64,000 bases of DNA from Aquatica leii (taxonomy: Eukaryota > Arthropoda > Insecta > Coleoptera > Lampyridae). The translations under genes were made by a program, and so were the position numbers. The notes beneath the pieces were generated by a model. That model saw only the letters and a program-made list of their open reading frames with translations, was not told where the DNA came from and did no database searches. Position 1 is the stretch's first letter. Each line of letters starts with the position of its first letter. Shown here piece by piece: positions 47,831-60,496 of this stretch. The stretch is from positions 162,996,035-163,060,034 of the forward strand of contig CM069432.1 in NCBI GenBank assembly GCA_035610365.1, written 5' to 3'.

Positions 47831-48655
47831 AGTAAAAAATACTATACTAAATTATTGTGATATCTTATACTTTATGATATAAATGCGAGTTTGAACAAGT
47901 TAGAAGCTGTAGTTGCTATCTTTATTACCAAACCAAATTCTGTTTGAAACAATTAACAAAATGGTTTAATATTTTTTATATAGTTTTTATTGTTTATTAT
48001 ATCAAACCTAATTGACTTAAATTGATATAAAAATAAATTCCAAAAATATCTTACACATTTAAAAAAAATCTAAAAAATAAAAAGTTAATTTTATGGCCAA
48101 TACTGTTATGTTGATTAAAACTAATTGAAAGTAAAATTTTCGTACGTCTGGTGACTGTTTAAAATCCTTACTTTACTTGTAATTGAAAACGTTGTGAATC
48201 AAATATAATCTTTAGAAGCAGAATAAAACATAATACAAAAAGTTTCTTTCTCTCTATTTAATTAAAAATTCACAATGTAATTTGAATCCAGCTAGCATTT
48301 GACTTTTTTATAAAACTTGGTTTTTCTTTTGCTAAAATGTAGGTGTTTCAAAATTTCAAAATCAGTCCTGCAGGTACATTCGTAAAGCAAAAGTAATGTA
48401 AAAAGAACCAAACATGCTAAATTCTGTCCTAGAAATGATTTTATTTTTAATCGGTTCTAATTTTTAGCCTAACAACGAAAGTTAGATCTAAAACCTCGAA
48501 TAGAGCCTCACGAGTAACACTTCTGATTCTTTTTATTCTGTGAGTTAGACTTTTTGATTAATCTAGAATACTGTCAAACTGCCTTACAGATTTCATATCA
48601 TTTATAAATAAGTTGATGGTGTATTCTTATATTAAATAGATCCTTTGATTTGAAG
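47831..48655. other. AT-rich intergenic, nothing recognised
   Basis: No coding-like frame or repeat end was recognised. Confidence 0.45.
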
Positions 48656-49070
48656 GATAGGCACTAAATAAAACAAATCGATTATTTTTCTACGTTTTGT
48701 CAGCTATTGCGCCAACTACACCAGGCCTATCTGTAGTAAATGGTGTTGTGTTTGGGCAGAAATTTAACGTTTACGGTTGAGGAAAGTTAAATTCAATTGA
48801 GTATTCTAGTCAACACAATCGTAATATTAGTGAACGAATATTTCCAGTACTTCTTGTTTTTCATTCTTTGCTGTAATTGTAATTTATTATTCTAGTTAGT
48901 AAGTTTTTAATTATACTGACAAGTTAACCATGTTTATGACTCGGATACTTTTTGAATTATCAGTACCATTTAATATAGATTGGCCTGATGAAGTTAGGCG
49001 CAATAGTTGACGAAACGTAGCCAGAACAATAGATTTGTTTTATTTCTGACTGGTGCCTACCCTCCACATC
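48656..49070. mobile_element. Foldback pair resembling Penelope-like terminal repeats
   Basis: 48656-48730 and 48980-49066 are imperfect inverted repeats about 75-85 bases long (GGATAGGCACTAAATAAAAC against GTTTTATTTCTGACTGGTGCC), with about 250 bases between. The right arm contains GCCTGATGAAGTTAGGCGC ... TTGACGAAACG, which has the CTGATGA and CGAAAC core words of hammerhead ribozymes found at Penelope-like ends. No protein is encoded. Confidence 0.55.
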
Positions 49071-49219
49071 GAATCTATTTAATATAGAAATAAACCGTCA
49101 AATGATTTTTTGGAGGAGTTTATATCCTTACCTCATAGTAATTTATAAATAATAATGTAATGCAACACATTACCCTTTTTTTGTATTACAATTAAGTTTT
49201 ACAGAAAACTAGACAAACT

Positions 49220-49990
49220 TAATTATAAATTTGCCTCTTTTTAATTTTAAATAAATATAGTCAAACTCGGATCTCAAGGTGTAACTAAAGCAATTCGACT
49301 TATCGAAAATTCGAAAAATCGACTTTTTCATGCCAATAAATATGTAAGAATTAGATAAGAACTGTAAATTTTGTATTGATGTGAAAAATGTATTTTTTGT
49401 AGTGTGCAATTATTTTATTACATAAGTTAAAGTATTTTTAAGCAGCTGTATGAAAATTAATTCGAAGATTAATTTGCTGACCGTGTGCGTACATCATAGT
49501 ACCTACGTGCTGATTGTATAAACAATTTCATTATTCATAATTTGTTAAGTCTGCTCTTTTAAAGTAAAAATTAATCGAGTAAAATTAAAAATATACATAT
49601 ATTATGATTTTTTGTTTTTAAGTAGAAAACAAAAAATTATAGAGTTTTATTATTATTTGCTTAAAAAAACATTAACTCGAACAACTAATTAACAAGAAAA
49701 CACAACCGAGTTAGCTAGGTATAAAGGTAGTAAACGTTGTAATTTGATTTTTGCTAAGAAAACACAAGTTTATACAGTATTAGGTATGGTTAAAAATTTG
49801 TGGAAATTTTCCAGAGTACCACTAGCCTTTCTTAGAATTTCTTTAACATTTGTGTTGACTGTTTAATTACTGTTTATCTTGAATCATAAACATATTTACA
49901 CGCTAGACTGAAAAGAGACACTCAAACTAAAATGCATTGAATATTGTCTTAAAGAAAGCTTAAAAAAACGCATCAATGGAAATCGAATAA
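49220..49990. repeat. Dispersed repeat, copy C
   Basis: Matches 43005-43490 and 44213-44335 without the PIF/Harbinger-type insertion, so it serves as an approximate empty-site copy. Shared words include TACTACCTACGTGCTGATTG-like sequence and CTTATCGAAAATTCG. Confidence 0.65.
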
Positions 49991-51239
49991 TTTACTTATG
50001 CATATAAGCATTCTTACTGTTAAATCTCAAATCAGTAATAGATTTTTGTGCTAAAGTAACAGCATTACTAATCATATGAGACATTCAACCTGTAGTTATC
50101 TTTATGCAAAATACGCAAAAGTAATTTGTAAACGTAAACATTTTGAAGTTACGTTGATATAAAACAAAACACTTTTTGTTTCCCACGTTAGTCAGTTGCT
50201 AAAACTGCCAAGATACTTAATTTTTTAATTATAAAGTATTTATAACTTTATCAATCAAAAATGAAAAATACTTTATATTCTATATGAAATGTCAATTTGA
50301 AATCTACATCATAAAATTTATATTTTTAATAAACTGAAGATTAAAATAATAGCAAACTGAAAACTAAAGAAGTTAACTGTTTTTTACATCTAAAGATAGT
50401 CTTAGGGCCCTGTTGTACTGTAAATCCATTGTTAAATACTTGCCAAATTTAAAGAAAATAAGGTAATTGATTACAAAACAAATTACACAATTTAGAACAT
50501 TATGCAGTATGTTTGTGAAAAACACAACAGATCACAAGCTAAAGTTAAAGAATATTGTAGGTTTCCCAAATACATCCACAATTTTACTTGTTTATTGAAT
50601 CTGTTAAAAATGTGAAGAGAATGTTGCTTCTTTTTACTTTTATTAAAAATTTGTACACGCACTGATATTGCTCCTTGTTGAACCATCCTCTGTCTAAACA
50701 AAAGAATCGACACTATATAATGTGCCTAGAGCAAATACAATTAATATATACATGTATTAATAAAGACGCTGATGTTAACACTAAATGCAAACAAGCTATA
50801 ATCTTCTTAAATGTCATAAAAAAATTGTAAACTAGAATCTGGGTTTTACGTTTGAATCAAGTTTTTTTAGAGATTTTAAATGAGTTGCAGTTGGCAGATC
50901 AAGACAATAATTTTCTGTTCGTATGATTTATAAATCTGCAAAGAAATGTCAAATTGATACAGCACTAGCTGTTAAACTAAAAAGTTTTGTGAAAAAGAAA
51001 CAACAGTTTAATTATCTCTACGGGTTTAGTTTAAATAACGATAGTTTTGACTCGAAATTATTCTGACACATTAAGATTTGGAAATTATGTACTTATGGTT
51101 GACACTTTGGTCACTGTTCCAGGGGTGGCAAGTACATGGTTGCATTAAAGTCAATGCACCCATAGTAGTTACCTAAATGAGTAGACTCAAATTTATATAA
51201 CATTATATCAGAAGAATCAATTAGTTTAAGTCCTCCCTG
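49991..51239. other. AT-rich intergenic, nothing recognised
   Basis: No coding-like frame was recognised. The minus-strand frame at 50492-50713 shows no family features. Confidence 0.4.
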
Positions 51240-52140
51240 TGTGTTTACTAGAGACGGATTGAGAAGATTCGCTTGCTTGCGTCAAGTAAATAGAGGTAGA
51301 TACGTCAGACACATTGTCCATTCTTATAAGAACTGATTCGCTCGACGGCCCTTTCTAGTAGAAAAAGAAAGTACGTTCGTTTATGTAACGAAAATTCAAA
51401 TGGATTGTGTATGACACGCAAAACACGTAAAGCTCTACCGTGCATAATTTCTTTACTTGGCAATTTGTGACCATGAAGAAGAAGATTCCAAGGTTTTTAA
51501 ACCTTCAAGCAAATGGTAATCCAGCACTCAAAAAATAGACGAAAAACAAAAAGGTTTTTAAATGACTTTCAAAGGAAGTAGCCAATGAAGTTTGGACATG
51601 ACATTTTTTGTTCTAAATGAAATTTTTGAAGAAATGCAGCACCAATCCTTTTTTTTCAATAATAAATGAAACCACAGATTGTAGTAATTCTAAGCAGATT
51701 TCATTCAGCATTCTAATAACTGCAGTGGCTCCAGAGTGGAAAGAATATTTTCTCAGTTTCTATAATACATCTTCGACCGCAGCAGTACTCTTTAGAAACT
51801 TGTACAAAATTGCTTAATATCAGAGAGTTGATTACATAAAAGAGAAAATCTCCTGAATGTTTGGTTTGCTTTGAAAAATTCCAAAAAGACAGAGTAGTGA
51901 ATGAATTTGATACCCCAGTTCACCCAAAAGGATTAACACCGTTTTGCCCAACAAGGTGGTGTGTTTGCATAAAGTCTTTCAAATTCTTCAAGGATAACTA
52001 TAAAGTGTTGCTTCCATTTATTTCAACTGATAAAAAAATGAACATCATACATTTAACGTGCGTTATTGACAACAAACTGTTACCTTTATTGATAATTATG
52101 GATAAATACATAAATAACTGTTTTGGCACTTACTGACAAA
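51240..52140 (+). pseudogene. hAT transposase relic (ZMYM/TTF-finger type), second copy
   Basis: The block at 51617 reads FFSIINETTDCSNSKQISFS (the first catalytic Asp region, DETTDxS in relatives), then EWKEYFLSFYNTSSTAAVLF. A further block at 51930 reads KGLTPFCPTRWCVCIKSFKF (the CPTRW motif) and FKDNYKVLLPF. The CxxH section between them is missing, as are both ends of the gene. This is a different, more decayed copy than 44978-46483. Confidence 0.7.
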
Positions 52141-53040
52141 TCCAAAACCTGCCGACTCTACATTGTTCTGTCAAAAAAAAAACAGTATACATTCATTTAA
52201 ATGTCTGTAGTACATATGTACATGTTAACAGTTACTTCAGAACCAGTAAGGTAAAAGTTAATCTAGGCATATCTGGAAGGTGTAGAATGTATCCGTCTCA
52301 AAAAGAACTAAATTATTGATTTTGTCTGATTTGTTAATTTCTTTAGAAAAATAATTGAGATAAAATAATTAATAGAAAAAATTAATACAATAGATCAAAT
52401 TAAACGCGCGATAACATAAACAGTATGTAGAACTCGAGAACGTAAGTATAAATTATGGATTTCTTTCAGTTTTGTTTGAATTTTAGTTAACATATTACCC
52501 CTGTTTATGCATCTACTCCTAATAAAATAACTATTTAATGACAAAGTAAAAGTCATAGTTATAAAATTACAGAATATCGAAGTGAACAATCTCAAAAAAA
52601 GAGAAATTAGAAAAACTCAGAAAATCAAAAAACCTAAAAAAATGCAAAAACAAACATCGATGAAACCAGATGAACAGCAATACTATATATTTTTGAAATT
52701 ATTTCACTTCAGCGCTTTGTTCCGATATAACAATATATATCTAATCACAAGGTAGATATGTAATTTAATTATTTCCAAATTGTAAATATCCTTCAGAGAA
52801 ACAAGTGCGCAGCAAAGATGTGTCGATTTTTGTAGTGATAAAATGAAAGGCAATGTTCCTATAAGCGTAATCAGGAAACAATTACGATTAGTTGCTATTA
52901 TCACTGCATTATTAAATGTTAATTTACTAAAGATATAGTGTGCCATACGTCCATTCTTATAACGGACTGTACGTTATTTAAACTATATTCATATGTCCGG
53001 TCCGTTTTTTTAATGCGTCTGTTTTTTAATAGTTCTATGT
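52141..53040. other. AT-rich intergenic, nothing recognised
   Basis: No coding-like frame or repeat end was recognised. Confidence 0.4.
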
Positions 53041-54156
53041 TATTTTCTTGAAAGATTTCAACTGCAATGTCAACTCTATTGTGCACATTTCCGAATCATC
53101 CCGAAGTAGCCGAATTCAAGTTGCGCTTGTAATTCTGCGTATGTGCATCTTCCCAATTCCGATGTCAAAACTCAAAACGCAGTTCACTTTGATTTGTGGT
53201 AAGGTTGTAAGGTATCCCATTGGTTTATTATCATTTAAGTTCATTTGACGACGTGTAGTGAATTAGCCTATTAGAAAATTTTGAACAAAAATAGTTATAA
53301 AAGAAGGTTGCTGAGAAGAGTCCGTACAGTGTACTATTTGCAATTCAGAATTTTCGATTGCACAAGGTAGTCGCCGTGACATTGCGCAACATGTAAATAC
53401 TCAGAAACATAAAAAAGCTAAGTGTGCATCGACAATCAGTCAAGCTGTTACTACATTTTTTAAAATGACCGAACCAAGCAGCAACGATTTGAATTGCGCA
53501 GCCAAAGAGACCACATTTGCTTATCACACAGCGCAACATAATTTTAGTTTTAATTTGTCTACTTGCACTTCAAAGTTAATCTCTTCTTTCTATGACCCAA
53601 AGTTTTCCAGTGCAAAAACAAAGACTGAAGCAATCATAACTAATGTAATTGCTCCCCATGTATTTACTGAAGTTTCTTAATCTGTAAATTTTATTACTGT
53701 CACTATAGAGGCTTCAAATAGATTTAATCAAAAATTAGTTCCTATTATTGTTAGGTACTTTTTGATAACCAAGTCCATGTGAAGTTATTAGAATTTCAAC
53801 CTGGCGAAACATCGGATCTTTTAACAGAATACGTTTTCAGAACCCTTGAAAAATACAATCTTACTAAAAAAGTTATTTGTATTTGTGCAGATAACACAAA
53901 AAAATTTTGGGGGTGTAAAACGCAAAGGAAAAATGAATGTTTACAATAAATTAACAAGTAAAGTTGGCCATGAAAATGTGTACAACATGTGGTTGATAAG
54001 ATGCCAATACTTGATATTGATAGTATTGTAGTAAAAATATATAAGCATTTTTCTATATATACAGTAATGACAAATAATTTGAAAGAATTCTGTCAGTTTC
54101 CAGAAATCGAATTCAAAAACGTATTAAGCCATTTTGGTACAAGATTTTTTAGAAGA
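53041..54156 (+). pseudogene. hAT transposase relic (BED-finger type)
   Basis: Blocks in order: a BED-finger second half (RRDIAQHVNTQKHKKAKC, 53370), ISQAVTTFFKMTEPSSND, FAYHTAQHNFSFNLSTCTSK, FYDPKFSSAKTKTEAIITNV, VTIEASNRFNQKLVPIIVRY (first acidic region; relatives have TDASN), LEFQPGETSDLLTEYVFRTL, VICICADNTKKNFGGVKRKG (second catalytic Asp), NVYNKLTSKVG and IYTVMTNNLKEFCQF. About three frame changes separate the blocks, and the CxxH segment after NVYNM is deleted. Homology ends at FGTRFF, exactly where the satellite begins. Confidence 0.8.
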
Positions 54157-57100
54157 GAACAAAACGGTGCATCTTACTGTGTGCCACTTTGTCATTTTTG
54201 ACTGTGGTTTATCTAAATACAAACCCGCAAAGTCAAAGTTTCTTCTTTCGCTTGCCGAGATTACACTGAACGACGGTTAAAGTGTAATCGTGCTCACAAT
54301 TTTAATAGGAATTGTACAAAAACACTCAAATGCATTGCTAAATGGTTAGACAGTCCGCAGGTATAAATAAGATTTTGATGTCGTAATCCGTTTTAGGCTT
54401 ATCAACCTTGCATTCAATATACAAATAAATTGTCAAAAGTGCGAGATGCGTAAAAAACGACCTAGTAGAGATAAGAAAACACAGTTAACACTAATCGGTT
54501 TCTCTTGTCTCCGGAACTACAATATTCAAATTTGGTAAAGATTTGTAAAAATTGTAGATTTTAGTCACTTTACGTAAAGAATTTTGAATTTTATAATCTA
54601 GTATACGTAGTATCTTACGAGAAGCTAAATAAGTTTATTATTACAATTTGGAAAAAATCGAAATTACCAGGAACGATAGAGAACAAAACGGTGCATCTTA
54701 CTGTGTGCCACTTTCTCATTTTTGACTGTGGTTTATCTAAATACAAACCCGCAAAGTCAAAGTTTCTTCTTTCGCTTCCCGAGATTACACTGAACGACGG
54801 TTAAAGTGTAATCGTGCTCACAATTTTAATAGGAATTGTACAAAACACTCAAATGCGTTGCTAAATGGTTAGACAGTCCGCAGGTATAAATAAGATTTTG
54901 ATGTCGTAATCCGTTTTAGGCTTATCAACCTTGCATTCAATATACAAATAAATTGTCAAAAGTGCGAGATGCGTAAAAAACGACCTAGTAGAGATAAGAA
55001 AACACAGTTAACACTAATCGGTTTCTCTTGTCTCCGGAACTACAATATTCAAATTTGGTAAAGATTTGTCAAAAATTGTAGATTTTAGCCACTTTACGTA
55101 AAGAATTTTGAATTTTATAATCTAGTATACGTAGTATCTTACGAGAAGCTAAATAAGTTTATTATTACAATTTGGAAAAATCGAAATTGCCAGGAACGAT
55201 AGAGAACAAAACGGTGCATCTTACTGTGTGCCACTTTGTCATTTTTGACTGTGGTTTATCTAAATACAAACCCGCAAAGTCAAAGTTTCTTCTTTCGCTT
55301 GCCGAGATTACACTGAACGACGGTTAAAGTGTAATCGTGCTCACAATTTTAATAGCAATTGTACAAAAACACTCAAATGCGTTGCTAAATGGTTAGACAG
55401 TCCGCAGGTATAAATAAGATTTTGATGTCGTAATCCGTTTTAGGCTTATCAACCTTGCATTCAATATACAAATAAATTGTCAAAAGTGCGAGATGCGTAA
55501 AAACGACCTAGTAGAGATAAGAAAACACAGTTAACACTAATCGGTTTCTCTTGTCTCCGGAACTACAATATTCAAATTTGGTAAAGATTTGTCAAAAATT
55601 GTAGATTTTAGCCACTTTACGTAAAGAATTTTGAATTTTATAATCTAGTATACGTAGTATCTTACGAGAAGCTAAATAAGTTTATTATTACAATTTGGAA
55701 AAAATCGAAATTACCAGGAACGATACAGAACAAAACGGTGCATCTTACTGTGTGCCACTTTGTCATTTTTGACTGTGGTTTATCTAAATACAAACCCGCA
55801 AAGTCAAAGTTTCTTCTTTCGCTTGCCGAGATTACACTGAACGACGGTTAAAGTGTAATCGTGCTCACAATTTTAATAGCAATTGTACAAAAACACTCAA
55901 ATGCGTTGCTAAATGGTTAGACAGTCCGCAGGTATAAATAAGATTTTGATGTCGTAATCCGTTTTAGGCTTATCAACCTTGCATTCAATATACAAATAAA
56001 TTGTCAAAAGTGCGAGATGCGTAAAAACCGACCTAGTAGAGATAAGAAAACACAGTTAACACTAATCGGTTTCTCTTGTCTCCGGAACTACAATATTCAA
56101 ATTTGGTAAAGATTTGTCAAAAATTGTAGATTTTAGCCACTTTACGTAAAGAATTTTGAATTTTATAATCTAGTATACGTAGTATCTTACGAGAAGCTAA
56201 ATAAGTTTATTATTACAATTTGGAAAAAATCGAAATTGCCAGGAACGATAGAGAACAAAACGGTGCATCTTACTGTGTGCCACTTTGTCATTTTTGACTG
56301 TGGTTTATCTAAATACAAACCCGCAAAGTCAAAGTTTCTTCTTTCGCTTGCCGAGATTACACTGAACGACGGTTAAAGTGTAATCGTGCTCACAATTTTA
56401 ATAGCAATTGTACAAAAACACTCAAATGCGTTGCTAAATGGTTAGACAGTCCGCAGGTATAAATAAGATTTTGATGTCGTAATCCGTTTTAGGCTTATCA
56501 ACCTTGCATTCAATATACAAATAAATTGTCAAAAGTGCGAGATGCGTAAAAAACGACCTAGTAGAGATAAGAAAACACAGTTAACACTAATCGGTTTCTC
56601 TTGTCTCCGGAACTACAATATTCAAATTTGGTAAAGATTTGTCAAAAATTGTAGATTTTAGCCACTTTACGTAAAGAATTTTGAATTTTATAATCTAGTA
56701 TACGTAGTATCTTACGAGAAGCTAAATAAGTTTATTATTACAATTTGGAAAAAATCGAAATTGCCAGGAACGATAGAGAACAAAACGGTGCATCTTACTG
56801 TGTGCCACTTTGTCATTTTTGACTGTGGTTTATCTAAATACAAACCCGCAAAGTCAAAGTTTCTTCTTTCGCTTGCCGAGATTACACTGAACGACGGTTA
56901 AAGTGTAATCGTGCTCACAATTTTAATAGCAATTGTACAAAAACACTCAAATGCGTTGCTAAATGGTTAGACAGTCCGCAGGTATAAATAAGATTTTGAT
57001 GTCGTAATCCGTTTTAGGCTTATCAACCTTGCATTCAATATACAAATAAATTGTCAAAAGTGCGAGATGCGTAAAAAACGACCTAGTAGAGATAAGAAAA

Positions 57101-57712
57101 CACAGTTAACACTAATCGGTTTCTCTTGTCTCCGGAACTACAATATTCAAATTTGGTAAAGATTTGTCAAAAATTGTAGATTTTAGTCACTTTACGTAAA
57201 GAATTTTGAATTTTATAATCTAGTATACGTAGTATCTTACGAGAAGCTAAATAAGTTTATTATTACAATTTGGAAAAAATCGAAATTACCAGGAACGATA
57301 CAGAACAAAACGGTGCATCTTACTGTGTGCCACTTTGTCATTTTTGACTGTGGTTTATGTAAATACAAACCCGCAAAGTCAAAGTTTCTTTTTTTGCTTG
57401 CCGAGATTACACTGAACGACGGTTAAAGTGTAATCGTGCTCACAATTTTAATAGGAATTGTACAAAAACACTCAAATGCGTTGCTAAATGGTTAGACAGT
57501 CCGCAGGTATAAATAAGATTTTGATGTCGTAATCCGTTTTAGGCTTATCAACCTTGCATTCAATATACAAATAAATTGTCAAAAGTGCGAGATGCGTAAA
57601 AAACGACCTAGTAGAGATAAGAAAACACAGTTAACACTAATCGGTTTCTCTTGTCTCCGGAACTACAATATCCAAATTTGGTAAAGATTGGTAAAAAATT
57701 GTAGATTTTAGT
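54157..57712. repeat. Satellite array, unit about 524 bases, 6.8 copies
   Basis: Unit starts (GAACAAAACGGTGCATC) lie at 54157, 54681, 55204, 55728, 56253, 56778 and 57303, giving spacings of 523-525 bases; the last unit stops near 57712. Units are nearly identical, differing by a few substitutions (for example AATAGGAATTG in units 1, 2 and 7 against AATAGCAATTG in 3-6). Each unit has a 9-base perfect stem GATTACACT/AGTGTAATC around a 13-base loop. No reading frame spans a unit. The array directly adjoins the hAT relic at its left edge. Confidence 0.95.
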
Positions 57713-58887
57713 CACATAACCTAAAGAAAATTCAATTCAATCATTACGGTAAGGTGTCGAAACCAACAAAATTCAAAGACGGGAGGTAATATTTTATACG
57801 AAACTGAACTGGTTATACTTTTAGAGGGCTTATGATGACCATTTCGGTCAAATCATGTTGGCAATAATTAATAAATAAAATGAAAATAGGAAAAGCATAA
57901 ATAAAATTATCTATAATTATTCATTTTAAACTAAATTATAGAAAATATTTTTAGGTATTTAAATAAGAAATTCGTTGCAGAAAACCTAAATTTAATCGGT
58001 TAAGAAATACTCTCAAAAATAGTTTCAAAGATTTACATATTGTGAAATAAAGTTTAAAGCATCTGTTTTTAATTGCATATCTATAAAAAAATCAAATAAT
58101 ATTCATTTAACCAAATCTACAGTTACATGCTTTTATCTTTAAACGATGTCTTTGTCTACTTCTTAATCCACGTATTATCATTCCCAGAATACTAGTGATA
58201 AATGATAGTAGTAGTAATAACAATAACGTACAAAAAAGTTTGTTATTGCAGTGGCAACGCATTAGTTATCTTTGGCACCGCTGGTTGTCATATTAGTGAA
58301 CCAGTTTGCATACAAAGAATTTTTATTAACCTTGAAGAAATAATAATAATTTATAAGTGTTCAAAAAAAGAGTAGAATTGTTTAAGGGCTTTTACTACCT
58401 GTTAAGTTATACTGAGAAGTGTTAATAAACATTTGACACAAAACATCTGTTTCTAACAAAATTTTTAATTTTGTGTACAATAGCTCAACTGTTTGCCCAT
58501 TTAAAGTAAAAGGAAAAGTAAAATATTATCATGGATAAAAAAGTGATTCTTAGTTACCGTTATAAAGATAAAACTGTAATGAGTAATTACTAAATATGTT
58601 AATTTATAGATATGTAAAGTATTTATGATTGAAAAAATTATGGTATATTTGCAAACTTTTGCTTCTATTAACAAAACATTTGTTTAGAAATTGAGAGGTT
58701 AGTTTATTCATACACTGTTGTCTAACCGCAACTATGATCTTATATAAGTATTTGTTTCATCGCTACTAAGAGGTTATTTCGAGTAAGGTATATAACCGGT
58801 AATAAGAGGCTATATAAAATTTACCGACAGTAGGTATCTAAACTATCGGGATGAACGGCCATATTGTAAGCGCTTAGTAACGGCGGT

Positions 58888-58890
<3 letters not shown>
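57713..58890. other. AT-rich intergenic, nothing recognised
   Basis: The sequence immediately after the satellite is unrelated to the unit. No coding content was seen. Confidence 0.4.
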
Positions 58891-58925
<35 letters not shown>

Positions 58926-58926
58926 G
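58891..58926. repeat. TA microsatellite
   Basis: About 17 uninterrupted TA units. Confidence 0.95.
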
Positions 58927-60160
58927 TATACATCTATGCTTGCCGGACCCGCCATATTCTTCAGACCACCTCAGACCTACTAAAACTAATCAACTTATAT
59001 CTGTATATATTATCAATACGGATTCTATTTAATAATAATAATCTTGTTAAAAGTTGAGGGGTAAAAAATTGACAAAAAAATATTTTTTGCTACGTTTAAC
59101 AAACGTTTTCAAATCCAACACATAACACCATTTTTTCGCACCTTTTTGTATATAATTGACATAGCTTACCAACGTTTTCAGTTCCAGCAATGTTGACAAG
59201 CGTACGGGTCTAGTATGATGGTTGTACGTTTACATGAAGTATTTTTTTAATGGTAATATAACAATTGCTGTTGTTAAATGGTTTGTTCAAAAACTGCATG
59301 AGTGCATTTAAAGAATAAAGAAATTATTTCTTATTGACGTCAAATTTAACTATTATTTCACTTTAATACATTTTTAAAGAATTTCTTAAGGATTTTACGT
59401 GGGACATCAAATTTGAAATTGATATCCAAGATTTTGTTTACGTTCATATAAAAAACACAAGCTTTTAAATATTATTTTCTTATTGTAACAAATTAGAGTA
59501 GTTTAAATTATAAACTAAATATAATTAAATTGAATTGAAGTTTTGAATATAAAATACACAATTTTTGTAAATATTTTGTCGCCATTGGTGAGTTTGGAAC
59601 CTCGTTCCCTTCTGTTGTGTTAAAAGTCAAATGTTTTTTCTGTAATTTGTTGACTAAATGCTATGTTATGGCTATTAAAGTACTTTTTTCGAGTTATGCC
59701 AATGGTCGTTGAGTTTCTTAACGTTTTGTTGATGATGCTGTCACCTCTCAGAAATTCTTCTATAACTATTGTTGTCTTTTGTTTTTTGTTGTATATTAAA
59801 TTAGTATCTCATTTAACTGTTCTTGCGTATAGGTTACGTTTGTGGTTGGTCGATCGATTCTTCTTTTTTTTGGCTTTGAATTTTTATAAATGTCACCAAG
59901 TGCATAACCGTTTATTAGAACAAGTTGTTGACGTGTTGTTTCTTTTGCAACTGCAAATATCAATCGACGTGTGTTCTTTTCCAATAAACTGAATGCGTCA
60001 GTTGGTTTTCGATTGTTGGTTTATTTGCACATCTAAGAAATTTTCTAGCACAGCTAAAGACATAAAAACTACATTTAACCTAACTTCATCAACATGCACT
60101 TCTTAGTAGTAATTTTGAAAGTACAATGATTTTTGTCCGATAAAAGAATATGAAGAAATT
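58927..60160. other. Intergenic, one weak coding-like stretch
   Basis: The minus strand at 59796-59984 reads ATKETT-like charged residues (EKNTRRLIFAVAKETTRQQL, YKNSKPKKRRIDRPTTNVTY) and looks less AT-driven than its surroundings, but no family was recognised. Confidence 0.3.
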
Positions 60161-60164
60161 GAAC

Positions 60165-60488
60165 TAATAGTTAATTTAAACAATAACTTTATTGAGTCAG
60201 ACGTGGTACCATCTACATTGTTAAAGTAATGCTGCTCCTGCTGCGCGGGTATCATTAAAAATTTTATAAATACATTTGTATTCACCGGAAACTTTTTTTT
60301 TAAAGGCACATACGATTCCAGTATTTAAAAAGGAAGACAAATATGATTTAAATAATTATAGGTTCATATTATTATTATTCTTAATAAAGAAATTATTTGT
60401 AAAAATTATTTCTTTCAAAAATAAGTATTCACATTTTGACGATTTTACAATAAGAAATTAGTTGTGTTTATTCGATTTGGTTGAATAG
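60165..60488 (+). pseudogene. LINE reverse-transcriptase fragment
   Basis: Blocks NLNNNFIESDVVPSTLLK (60175) and AHTIPVFKKEDKYDLNNYR (60307), then LIKKLFVKII, correspond to the start of a Jockey/CR1-like reverse transcriptase (relatives: IPVFKKGD, NNYRPISLLP). Frameshifts separate the blocks. The fragment ends where the hAT-like element inserted, and a clear continuation beyond 63060 was not recognised. Confidence 0.65.
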
Positions 60489-60496
60489 TTCACCAT
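60489..60496. repeat. 8-base target duplication, left copy
   Basis: TTCACCAT directly precedes the element and is repeated at 63053-63060. It fits the hAT preference nTnnnnAn. Confidence 0.9.

Noticed and set aside
52395-52946. Minus-strand frames as possible genes
   Set aside because: No recognisable motifs and no splice partners; AT-driven composition.
54157-57712. CRISPR-like or gene-cluster interpretation of the array
   Set aside because: Units are about 524 bases, contiguous and lack spacers; this is a eukaryotic satellite.
59663-59992. Plus-strand hydrophobic frame
   Set aside because: Val, Leu and Phe runs are the reverse side of a more protein-like minus-strand stretch; neither could be assigned.
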